A DNA stretch of 64,000 nt from Schistosoma mansoni (taxonomy: Eukaryota > Platyhelminthes > Trematoda > Strigeidida > Schistosomatidae). This document shows positions 1 through 12,800 of the stretch, piece by piece. Made by a program: the position numbers and the translations under genes. The notes beneath the pieces are model-generated. The model was not told where the DNA came from and made no database searches. It saw only the letters and a program-made list of their open reading frames with translations. Positions within the stretch are counted from its first letter, which is position 1; the number at the start of each line of letters is the position of its first letter. The stretch spans positions 39,336,210 to 39,400,209 of the forward strand of contig NC_031495.1 of assembly GCF_000237925.1 (NCBI RefSeq). Reading direction: 5' to 3'.

Positions 1-49
1 TGATCCCTAAATCTATTCGTATGGTACAGAACAGAGAAAACTCACTATC

Positions 50-460
50 CTTTTAGGAATGCTCTCCTACGTCCATGAGTTTATAATTTCTGACGGGGAA
101 GTCTCACCCATTAACTTCACGAGTTCGAATGTTGTTTAGGGAAGTAAGAAAACATAAAGCAAGAGTCAGTGAACAAACCAGGTTGACGAATACGAAGGGT
201 CTATCTGGAGGATGGGTTAGAAAAGCCTAGCTTCAAACAAATGGTGTACATGAGCTCCGTGATCCTCAAGGAACCAAAAAGGTACGAACTTGTTTCCGTT
301 ATTCGCTACCACAGAGCGGCATCCACTGTCTTTGATGCTCTGACTTGTGGATTAGACCCCTAGATTAAACGTTCGGTGAGTGGCTTCCCACCAACAAAAC
401 CACTAGCTTCGGTTTAGGCGTCTGAGGAATATCCGACTCCACAAATACAGCTCTAATGAT
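50..460 (+). repeat. ~550-bp retroposon family, old copy 1
   Basis: Recognisable by order of motifs shared with the better copies (GGGAAGTC...CAC, ATGGTG(C/T)ACATGAGCTCC, CTTGTGGATTAGAC, CCACC...AAAACCAC), but heavily diverged and lacking the A-rich tail. Confidence 0.5.
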
Positions 461-575
461 GTTTGCTATAGAAGAAACCTCTGCCAATCTGTTTCACAAT
501 TCAATCAATCATTCATTAGTTATAAATACAAATCAAATGATACCATTCAGAAAAGACATGTACAGATGATATGTA

Positions 576-581
576 TTTATT
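576..581 (-). terminator. Polyadenylation signal AATAAA of the FAAP100-like gene
   Basis: AATAAA on the minus strand 43 nt beyond the stop codon, in AT-rich sequence; the spacing fits a short 3' UTR. Confidence 0.5.
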
Positions 582-623
582 TTGATTACATTAATATATA
601 CAACAGAATATACATCCTCAACA

Positions 624-812
624 TCATTGATAAAATAAAGATGATGACATTGCTGTTTTTCGAATGACACAATATGAGTCTAGAAGGAAATTCAGCGTAC
701 ACTTTGGTTCCGGTAATAACTTCTCTGTTAAGTAGTTACCGTTGACAATATTATTATTATTATCCTTATTACTAATACTTTCTCGAATATCGTGTAGGGA
801 AGTTAGCAATTT
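624..812 (-). CDS. Exon 10 (terminal, stop) of the FAAP100-like gene
   Basis: Acceptor CAATTTTTGCAG, phase 0. Encodes 62 residues starting KLLTSLHDIRESISN and stops at TGA. The Asn run comes from AAT codon repeats. Confidence 0.75.
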   Translation of the reverse strand, partial: KLLTSLHDIRESISNKDNNNNIVNGNYLTEKLLPEPKCTLNFLLDSYCVIRKTAMSSSLFYQ

Positions 813-3800
813 CTGCAAAAATTGAAAAAAAAACACAGTGAGGTGCACCAATGTGTATTACTTTCATGAATAAAAATGATTTAAAAGTAAAGTTTGTATG
901 CACTTTCTATTCCTAACTCTTCAACTTTTTAGCATATCAATCATACTACTTACTAATATTCAGTAATCATTTCGAATATAATAAATTTTGACAATAGCGT
1001 TATGTGTTTTTCCGATACTGTATATTTTCAAGTATATACATAAACTAAATACATTTTAACTGTTTATTATTGTACTTGTATTTTCTTAATACTTACAACA
1101 ATTATTTCTAATTCTATTGTGTCAGTTGGACGTTTCATTTTACCACTTTACACCTCCGACGTTTTTCGTACTTGTTTTGATATCAGGTAGTCAAGCGCAA
1201 CATAGGACCTGGTACGTGTGTTTACACATCAGTTCCAGTTGCCATACCCCCGATAGCACAGTGAGGTGAAATCGTCAGGGCAAATCCTGGAGTAGCACAG
1301 GTAGTAACAGTATTAATGGTAATAGGAAGGATTAAGCTTCGTAGATATGATTCAAGAAAGTATAAATCAGTGAAATAAAGAAATTTATGAGGAATTCGGA
1401 TACTCAGGATCTAAGGGAGGACAAAGAGTGGGTGTGACTACGCAAATGAAAACGATTCAAAGCCATTTTACTCAGAGTCTCTAACTGTTGTTTATGATAA
1501 CCACATGGATCCCAATAAAGTAGTTTTCACTTACCTACATGGCTCAGTCCAATCGTCATTAACTTCATAGATTGGTTACTCGTCTTACTTTTGGCCACCC
1601 TTAGCTTTCTTCTAACCTATTCCTGCACCAAACAAAATCCTTATTTAAGGTAGCTGGTAACTTCGAAGACGTAATACATGTCCCAACCACCTTGGTTGAT
1701 GAAAATTTACTACTTCATTAATCCATTAGACATATTTACCTAGTAAATTAATATCCTTAACCCTAGCGTTGGTTACTCGGTAGTCCGAAATTTCACTAGT
1801 GATGCTCTGAAGACACCTATAATCAAATACTCACATCGACTTACTGAAGTATTGTATCGATTTAGTATAATAATCTGGGCAGAAGTATAATTATCCTAAA
1901 CCGTAAGTTGTTTTGATTGTCTCAGGTTTGAAAAACCGATTTATCTACTTCTGTTCAGTAGCATCAATAACCTTCATAGACACAAATAAGCGTGACTTAC
2001 CAGTAGTATTTGGTAAATCAATTATTCATATCGAAAACTAGCCATAGAATCAAGCCGTTTCTCTGCATTTTAGGAAGACTATATAGTCTTGGCGTAACAA
2101 TTACTTAGACTTAAAGGGATTTAGTAAATGAGTTACATTTAGATAATTAAATATTATATCAGATACGAATGACCTGCTCGAACATTTGGGTCGTCATTTT
2201 TCAAAATATGTATTTAAAGAAATATATATTCCTATTTCAGGTTTAGTTTAATTTACTAATTATGTCCATTAACTGAGTATAATTACATGCTTTCATCAAA
2301 TGTTAACAACCTATCAAAAATCTAATTACTGCGAAACTTAAGAAGTACCATCACGGTGATTCTGTATATTCGGCGATAGAAAGAATTATCATTGGATCAA
2401 GACTGAATGAAAATATTTACAGATGAATATGAATGGCAACTGGTAATCATTTTTTGATATTTTTTAACATTCACAAGTTCAGTGCTTTGAGAACTGGGAT
2501 TTTGTTGCAAGTTCGCATATTTGACGCTGTTGAGAATTTTTTTTACTGTAATAAAACATATGGTATTGAATAAAGCAAGTGTTATTGTTATTATAAACTA
2601 CTCATTCAGAATAATAAGTAGTATTTAGTGGAATAAATGGTACTGAAATTAGAATACTCTCTAAACAACAAAAAAGACAAACATCATCATCGATAAACTG
2701 GAAAAACAACAATTACCTTTAAGATAGAACATTCTAGTCTAAGTTGCTCAACAGTAGGACGTTTGAAAGTTTCTATCGAATTATTCTAAGCGAAGAAAAA
2801 TAAAACGAAGTCGCAGAAAAACAACAGAGATAATTGAAAAGTTTCTTAAATAATCGATCAAGATTTGAGAAAAAACAGTCAAACTACACAATAGTTAAAA
2901 ATGATTGATCATTGAGTAGCGAGTAATATATTATGCTTTTCTACTCCTTAGTGGTGATCGAAATCTATCAATCAAGTTGAAATAATTCGATTTGTGTGAG
3001 GGCTGGAATACTGCTCGGGTGCCCAAACCAAAGCAGGTGGTTTCCTTAGAAAGCCACACCCGGAGCCTTTGACCTACACTTCTAATCCACATGGCAGTGG
3101 AACGACGTTAGAAGATGCGATCTCATGGCAACCGGTGACAAACAATAGGCTCATATGTCATTAGTTCCCTTGGGACCCTGGAATCAGAGTTTTCCACACC
3201 CCCCCCCGGTTAAAGAGCAAGACATCCGCGTTTCATCCTCTCAATTTCGTAAATAACAGTAATGCCGCGAGAAGAAAGTGAGTAGGACTTCCCTGGTAGT
3301 GGCCGTATACGCGTTGCCATGTGAGAGTATTTATAGAGGGAGAGCGGACTCTCCTCATCCTTGACCGTACCATGGCATTTGGGGAAATAGATTTATTGAT
3401 AAAGTCTCAGACTGTGAAGCTTGGTGATCCTAGTTTGAATTCCACAAAAATATCAGTTCATTGTAAGAATGTAGGTTCGCTTTACTAACAATGGTAATTA
3501 TCAAGAAACCCAGTTCAATCAGAGTTTCCTGCTGACAATCTTATAAAATATCGGTGCGGAATTTAGTCAAACAATAAAATCTGCAAGTAAAAACAACAAT
3601 GGGTTAATACTAATTGTTATAAGATAACGAGACCTACCTTCTGTAGTGATATTTTCTGACGCAACTCAATAGCTTTATACACAGACCATAATGTTTGTAA
3701 ACAAATAGAAGATATCGTAAAACACCAGGTATTTGAACTGTAATTGTTGTTGTCTATGTTACTTGTCTCCCCTTCTTTATTGTTCTCCTGTTTAAAACTA

Positions 3801-6800
3801 AATGGATCTAAATTTACAGACCATTCAAATTTGACAGATTGATGTGTTAAACAACAGTAAAATAATTGGCCATTATTGCTATTATTACTTTTCACCATTA
3901 ATTTAAGGAAGTTTTCATGATGATTACTTGAGAATGATATGGAATTTTTGAAAATATCTGTCAAGAGATGGAAAGAGAGGAAAACAGTGCAGACAAGTAT
4001 AAACAAATAGTTCGCTACTTTTCATTGCATTGAATAAAAGAAAATTCATCAGAATGTAGGTTACTGGTTGATTTCTTTGAAGGTAGAAAAATGATAAGTC
4101 TATAAGTGTGTTAGATAATTTGCAAGGTAGTCGGCAAGAAACCCTATTCGATCTAGTTTTTATGCTGGTTGGTACTCGTCAACAAAGGATAACCCGTAAT
4201 TTTGAGGAAGCTGACGACTATTGTGGGATCAAAACCCACATTATCCAATTTCATAGTTTGGTCACATCGCAACTTCAATCTAATTCGTTCAGCACTTAAA
4301 GGACTAGAAAAACATTACTTTATTCACGCACTAACCAGTGATCAAACAATCATAGCTGATAAGTTTCCTACGTAAATGCCATTACTAATCAGTTGATAAA
4401 CAAAATGAATATCTAGTGAACGATGCAAATTAAAAATATTGAGAAATTAGGGTAGCGTATGCTAGATTTTGCAAGAAATGTATAAACTATGCAAAAATAA
4501 GAGATTAGAAATTCCAACAACGGTTTTTTTATTATCGGATTCTGCAGTTTACGTCAGGGAATGACTAGGGCTAGATATTCTTTAAAAGGAGGGAGAAGTG
4601 AGTAGTTGATTTGTTCTAGTATGAAATATTTCAGCAGTGAGTATCTACGACCCACACCAAGGATGAGCTCAGGACCTTCAGACTTCGTGGAAAGCGCCTG
4701 GCCATCGAATTAATAGGCTGGAGTAATTCTGAAGAGTCTCATATTAGAGCGAAACAGCCTTCCAGTGCTTCATGACTCTTAATGGTCGGTTAGAGTTATA
4801 GTTAGTCCGTGGTGTAAACTACAAAATATAGTTTTCTATTGACTCCTATTTTTTCGCCTTCAAATTATGTCAATCTTTCTTGAAAACAATAAATTTTTGG
4901 CGATACAATCCGGTAGCAAAGTCAGTCAGCTACAACGTAGGACCAGGCACATTTATGCATCGGTCCAAGTTGCCATACCTCGTTAGCACAACAAGATGAA
5001 CACCGGATTCATAGAAGTAGTTAATTTTGTGGTGGTAATATATAAAAAAAGGTTGTATATCAGGATATAGTACAGGAAGAAAGACAGATATGAAGCTATT
5101 TTAATCTCAAGGTTTAAGGGAAGATGCCCTGGTACGGCCGAGTGGGGAGAGTCCGCTCTCCCTCTCCAAATGCTCTCATATGGCCACGCGAATATATAGC
5201 CTCTGCCAGGGAAGTCCTACTCACTGCCTTCTCGTGGCATCACTGTTGTTTACGAAATTGAGAGGACGAAAAGCGAATGTCCGGCGCTTTAACCAGGTTG
5301 GTGGACATGAAGGGTTCACCTAGGGGAGTTGGAAAACCCTGATAACAAACCAATGGTGCACATGGACTGGCTCCAGTATCCTGAGAGAACAAATGTCGTA
5401 TGAACCAACTGTTGGCCACCGACTACCATGGGACTGCATCTCCTTAAGATGCTCCACTGTCTTGTGGATCAGACCTTTAGGTCAAAGGCTCGGGGTGTGG
5501 CCCCCTAAGAAAACCACCTGCTTCAGTCTGGGCACCTGGGCAGTATCACATCCCTCACACAAATCAAATGAGATTTGTGAGGCGCATATTTATCTCGTGC
5601 TTCCTTGTACCAATATTTATGTGTTTAAATAAATAAATAATAAAGAGTGTATACACCTACGCCATTGTAATCGATTCTGAGCCATGTCACCTAGAGTTTC
5701 CAACCATTGGTTACGATAGTCACGCGGACCCCAACCAAGTAGTCTGCATCTGCCAACATGGCTCAGATTGGAAGTTAGTGACCATCTCCTACACTAGTCA
5801 GCATAGCGCGTCGTGGTAATCGGTGTTCAGGCATACGTAACACGTGGCCCAACCATCTCAGTTGATGAAGATTCATGACCTCATCAACTGATTTATCATC
5901 ATTCCCTAATACCCTGTGTCTAACCTCACTATTACTTACTCGGTGATCCCAGCAGATGCGAGCAATATTTCTAAGACATCTGTGGTCAAATACTAGTAAC
6001 TTACGAGTATCTTCTACTCTTAGGTAGCAAAGTATGGATTCATATACTCAACTTGGAGTTAAAAGTATTACATCAAAGCAGATTAAAAAAAAGAGAACTG
6101 ACTAATTGAACTGAAAAAGACAGAACAGAGTTTAGACTTCTGACATGTTAATGAGAAAGAGGAAGTATATTAGAATTCAACCATGTTAGAATTGACACGG
6201 ATACATCATCATGATAAAGAAGTCGGTGACCGCGGTATACCATAATTTAGATAAAATTGGAAATATTAATAGTTGAGCCGCAACTCATTGAGGCTTAAAG
6301 TTATCGTGGTCACTGTAAGGTCTGCGATTCGAACTTATGTGAATGTGGACCATTGAAGAGATCCAAACTACAGGATTAAAAGGGTTATCTGGTGTTATAC
6401 TTTGATTCATAATGACATCCATGCTGGTCTAGCTTTAATTGACTCATGAACTCAACTAATAAATTACTACAACCTCCACAAAACCCCTTTCTGACATTCT
6501 TATTTATTTATTATTGGTTTAAAACACAAAGTTTGACATAACTGAGCATCGAAATAAGTATGACCGATACACAAATAAAGAGATGAAATTTTGATGACAT
6601 AGAGGAGGGAGAGGGGAGTGTACAATCAAAAAATTAGTGAACAAGATTATTATGTAATAATGGGTATGACTCAGTTAAATTACAACCAAGAAAGGGAGTT
6701 CATCTCACTTTTATAAAAAGTGTAAAAGAAACCTATGGCTGGTATACCACTAATTTCTATTCTGAGTTATTTCTGATGATATCTTAAGCCATTGAATTGT

Positions 6801-9800
6801 ACCATCTTCCGGATTCGAACAAGGGACAAACAGACGCCAGTCCGATACAGCTTTCTTTTATACCTCACCAATGTCATAAGTTGACCAACTCTAAACTTTC
6901 CCCACCTAGTTTCAGCGTCGGGCAAATAATGTACAAATTGAAATTTACTGGCATAACATTCATAGCATATATTCAGGCAATGGAAACAAGCATTTCAAGA
7001 TAGTGACATTTGTTGAATTATTGTCACCGTGCTTAAAACATACATTATCAAACCTTAGCCATTACTAATGTGATCCAGTTACTGGATGTTGGGAACCTCC
7101 TTCAGAGACCGTCTAGCGAAGATTAATCCTTAATTTAAAGAAAAAAAACTATCAAATTAGCTAATTTTTACAAAAGAAAACTACAATAGTCTACCTGATA
7201 TGATTGATTGAAACACTGAATCATTAATATTAATATGCATTGTATGAATGAACTTCATAGGATTTTCATTTTCAACAATTTTCAATAAAGAATTATTTTC
7301 TATTTGATATAGGAAATGTAAACAATCAAGGCAACAATGACCAATTGTTACAAAAATTGGTGAATGATCAAATTTTTTTACATTTTTGAATAATTTTTGA
7401 TTGAAACAATATAAATATTGTGGTAATATTGGTGGTTGAAATTCTAATTGAACATCCACTCGAAGTGTACCACCGTCAAATGAGAACATTCTGTTGGTAG
7501 TAGTAGGCAATAGATCTTGTTGAAAGAGTGAAGAATTATTCAATTCAGTCATATGAAATATTTGTAACCAATTTACTGATGGAATGATAAAACGTCGTAA
7601 TCTACGCAGTTTTTGAGAAGAAAAGTTTTAATTATTACAGTGTTATTTTAATGGATATATATATATATATATAGTCTGACAGGTACTGGATGAGTTATAT
7701 ATTCTCCTACCTCTATTATTATTGTGATTGTTGTCGGTTTTGGTGTAGAAGTATACTTACGTTCTAGTCCGGCTAGTCACATGTTCTTGATCTGAGTTGT
7801 GTTGAAGTCTTGTAGAATAGATACTGGGAGGGTACCTAGTGTAGATATTCGTCTAAGGCAAATTAGCATCCCATTCGTGCAGACGGAAAAATCGAGCGTT
7901 ATAACACATAGAAGTAATATTGAGAGTAGAGCTATCACACTTTATACCAGTGTAATGTAATAAGAAGCTAACAATATGAGATAAACGTGATACTGTATAC
8001 ATATTTCTAGAATGTGGTTTACACCACGGATTGAATTTTAGCTACATAAACATGGAAGGTAACACTGTAACTTATGAACGAACCAGCCAGATTTAAAATA
8101 ACAAGTCTTGTGTATTGGCATAAAATTTATTTCTCTATATGGCTGAATAACATTTTGGCATTATAGTCGATGTCAGCTCATGATGAAAACCTTAACTCTA
8201 ATTCCTAACCCTGACTTTCAACTGTAAATTTCGATTCTAGTTTTTCAGACCTTATTTAGACCCTAGTAGATAGGTAAATTTTCTCAAGGTCAGTTTGGCA
8301 TTGCTCAAAGGTCGTCCACGAACAAAAGCCTCACCACATGAAAAACTACAAAGAACTGGATAATAGTATTTCTTCCTACCACAGAACTCCCCAGAAGTAT
8401 TCCAACTAAATGGTCATCAAGTTAAACGCTCTCCACAAGGTCTGAAGGTCTTGACCTCTGGGGAGGTCATTGATGTGCACTGTTTTCCAATCCTTTTTGC
8501 TTTTCGATGGTTTTTTTTAGTTATACTATAATTACTTAAAGATGTAAATAATATATAAATTTAACGTTCTTCACAAGCATTCACTATACTAACATTGACA
8601 ATACATTTTACAAAATAATTCACTCACTTGGAATTATCACTATTGTTAATTATCGGTGATGAAAACCACAATTCTCTATATGTGTAAACAAGTGAATGAT
8701 GATTGTTGACCACGTTGTTATCGACATCTGTGATTAAATCCTTCATATTCGATGATGATGGTGATGATGATGATGTCAACGATGACGATTCATAGTCAGT
8801 TCTAACAGCTTCTATTTTGATAACAATGTACAAATATTTCTCAAGATAATCAGATATGATATAATTCTTTGTATTATTATTATTCATGTATGATTTGAAT
8901 AATATAATTTGTGCCAGATTATTGAGACTAAATTTGTTTAAATCAGAATGAAATAATAATTCATTAATATTTTCTTCTAGATTGTCATCAGTTGTTGTAT
9001 TCTTTGAATGAGAATCCATAAGAAGGAAGAGTATTCATACAAAGAAGGTGAATAATAATAATAATGATAACAATAATAATGATTCCATACAATCACTTCT
9101 TTTCGTAAATCTAAAAAAAGGTGAGAATGACAGGGTATATGCAGAATATGGTGAGTCCCTACATTATATTTCGTTGCTTTTTTTCAACTACACTACACAA
9201 TTCAAAATGTAGAGTGTGACTTAAATGATTTCTTTTAAAGTGTCATAATTCTGCTCTCCTGTTAGATATTTTTTATTTTATTTTATTTAAACACATCAAT
9301 ATTGGTATAAGGGGGTCTGTGATACTGCCCAGATGCCCAAACTGAAACAGATGGTTTTCTTAGGAAGCCAAACCCGGAGCCTTTGACCTGAAGGTCTGAT
9401 CCACAAGACAGTGGAGCATCGAAAGGAAGTACAGTCCCATGTAAGCCGATGACCAACGATTGATTCATACGGGATTTGTTATCTCGGGATACTAGAGCCC
9501 ATGTGCACCATTGGTTTGGAATGAGGGTTTTCCAACTCCCCTAGGTGAACTCGCCGTGTCCACCAACCCGGTTAAAGCGCCGTACATTCGCTTTTCGTCC
9601 TCTCAATTTCGTAAACAACACCCGTGGTGCGAGAAGGTAGTGAGTAGGACTTCCATGGCAGAGGCTATATACGCATGACCATGTGAGAGCATTTCGAAAG
9701 GGAGAGTGGACTCTCCCCACTCTCGGCAGTACCAGGGCATTTGGGGGCTATTTTTTAATTTTATAGCAATAAGGTAAAAAGTAGTTTATTTGTCAGTGAT

Positions 9801-12800
9801 TATTCCATACACTGATTGGAACAGGATGAGTGACTCATATTCAACTAATCACGGTCGATGAGTAAATCAATAAGATGCTAGAAGACTGATACGTAAAGTT
9901 AACATCTACACTCGGAGGTTTTTGCTACAGATAAGTCTGCTACTGAAAAGATTAATATTGCCACCTAAGCTGCTTCTTATAACTCTCAAATACTTCTACA
10001 CGTCAACCCGAAAAACAAAGAAAAGGGGGAAAAGTAAGATCATGACTTTAAAGTTAGTTCATGTACAGAAAATTGAGTGTAATTATAGTTGTGTGAGTCT
10101 AGACTTCTATAATATACGAAATATATTAACGGTATAAGTAATTATCTAATCAAAAAGTGACAAGTGATCCCTCATTCCTCGGATGTTTTTGACGTGCATC
10201 TATCTAATCTTATCTCGATAAAACATTTCCTGGCGTTTCCTAAGCTTCTGGAAACCTTGAAAAAGGATCTAACAACTATGGTATATTTTGTTGTTTCAGC
10301 TTATTGGAATACATTAGATCGCTCCCCTAAATTCTTGTCTTTATTCGGGAGGAGTAGAGTTAAGTATAACTGTTCAAGGGATAACTAGATATTTTGATGG
10401 AGATCATGAATCGGTCAAGGTTAGACCACCATTGAAAACCTGGAAGCACAGGATGGCCGTTTTGTCCTAATGTGGGACTCCTCGGCGGTGCACATCCACG
10501 ATCCCGCTCACAGGATCCGAGCCCAGGTCCTTCGGCCTCATGTACGAACGCTTAGCTTCTTGACCACTGAGCCGGCACCCAACGGTGTTAATGTCTAACT
10601 CCAACCAATTCACGAAATCGCTCGACCATCTTCTATTGTTCGAGATAGATACTTATCATTACCTGACACGGATTAGCTCCACTGGTCATGGCTTCTCACT
10701 AGAACTTGGAGAATTACCTCTCCAAGCTAGTCACTAGTGAGCACAAGGTAATTATCAGTATTGGTTTGAGTCCCTTGTGAGGGACTGCGGATGCACACTG
10801 TTGAGGAGTCCAATACTAGGACGAAACGGCCGTCTAGTGCTCCCAGGTTTTCAATGGTAGTCTAATCTTGATCGATTCATGATATCAATAAAAAATTCAA
10901 CAATCTTCACAACTCTATATTGAGGATAACTAGATAATCGAAAAATACAATGCAGGGGTAAAGCCTCATTTCCACAGAAAAGCTGAGGTCAGTAACAAGA
11001 TGAATTAAATAGATTAAACATATCATAGTTATATTAGCTAACAGCTATTCAACTAATACTGACTTTTAATTTAATCTCATAGAATACAGAAAGCTATATT
11101 ATCGTAAGCTGAAAGGCATGAAATATCTATTTTCAGTACATAAATACCTATTTCAAATTTATATTTAACAAAGATCAATTTACCTGGACTGTGATATCAA
11201 CAATCAATTCCAAGGGTGATTGGCTTCCTGACTCATGATCTGCGCGACATGATGTCAAATAGATTTTACAATCTAAAGGGGACTGAGACCAATCATTTTT
11301 GTCTATATTCACCTTAAAATTACTCAAACGGTTTAGTAGAAGTAGACATGCTAAGTAACTTTTCATTTGATATTTTGTCTTGATTAATTCCATGAATGTT
11401 TGATTCAATTGTTGTTCTGTATAATTAACAGGAGTATCGATTTCGGATTTAGATAATAGATCAACTAGACGTGTTTTACAACCTCGTGAATCAACACTAC
11501 CCAAATGACCGTCTAGTTTAAGGAGAGACAAAAACACACAAAAAAGAGAAAAATTAAAACAGTGAGAGCACAATAATAATAACATTAATACAAATACGAC
11601 ATACCAATGAAAAAAATTTTAATGCAATTTGGCAATCAACTTCAATGTTTTATAAAAGTAGACTTTGAGAGTGATTGTTTTGTTATTTGGTTGAAGGTAG
11701 TAGTAAGTGGGAAACCCTTAGATATAGGTTTCACACTAGTTATCATTCTTCAGCAAAGTGTACATGCAATCCCAAGGGAACTGATACACCCTGTGGGGTT
11801 GGATCCGCACTACCCAGCTTCATGATCTGAGGGATTATAATTGATCTACTCGGGCTCATAACTCTATCCATAAAGTTGTATTATGTTCACTAGTCCAAGT
11901 GATTTGACATCGTGTGGACTATGTTTGACTGACTGTTTTACGTGAGGGTTAGATGTTACTGCCCAGATCTCTGGAATGGAGTACGTAGAGTGGACTTTGA
12001 AACAGGGATTCAGGACTTTAAACATTTAGTTCCTGGAAAAATATGAGATCTCGCGCAATTTGACAAATGATATTTATATTTTCCTAATCTACTTACTTGC
12101 CATTTTAGATGGTTTTATGAAGGACTAATCTGGAGCGGAACAGTCGTTGCGAAAGACCATGGAAAGATATTAATTACTTTATATCATGAATTGATTGGAG
12201 CTGGAAATTCATATCGTTGGGTCCCTCAATTCAGTGATCTGATGGTTAAAGGCTGGGCATGAGACTTGAAGGTTGTGGATTCAATCCTTGGGTATGTCGC
12301 AATATGCACTGCTGAAGAGTCGCATTCTAGGATGGAGTAGTCGTTTAGTGCTCCTCGGTTCTTAGTGGTGCTCAAACTGACATCATCAGTGACGAATGCC
12401 ATCTACAATACGAACTAGTTTGATTGTCATGACAGGCAGACTCGACGAAAATATTCACGTAGCAACTACAACCAGTAGCGATTTAAAGTTATGCAATACG
12501 GCGTCGATCTCCATATTTAACCTGCCTATTACAGTCTAGGTTTTCTAGACCTCCAGTCATTGAATGTATGGAGTGAGATGATACCTTGGTTGCCCATAGT
12601 TTTCTTCCAATCTACTTCAAAACCAGTTAGCGTTCTGTAATGGTGTAGATGATGGTTAGTGAATATACTAGACATGCCCAGACATCACACTCTGTGAAGA
12701 TCATACAGATTCACCGTCTTTACCTAGTACCCTACACCTGCCCTCAGTACCACTCACTTCATAGTTCAATCATATGTGGGTGATGCTTTGAATCAATCTA

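Noticed and set aside
4108-4299. 63-codon plus-strand open stretch
   Set aside because: No splice or motif support; wording looks like a diffuse repeat fragment rather than an exon.
9002-9110. Stronger-looking acceptor for exon 7 at 9111
   Set aside because: The frame required by exon 6 meets a stop within six codons, so the acceptor at 9002 was used.
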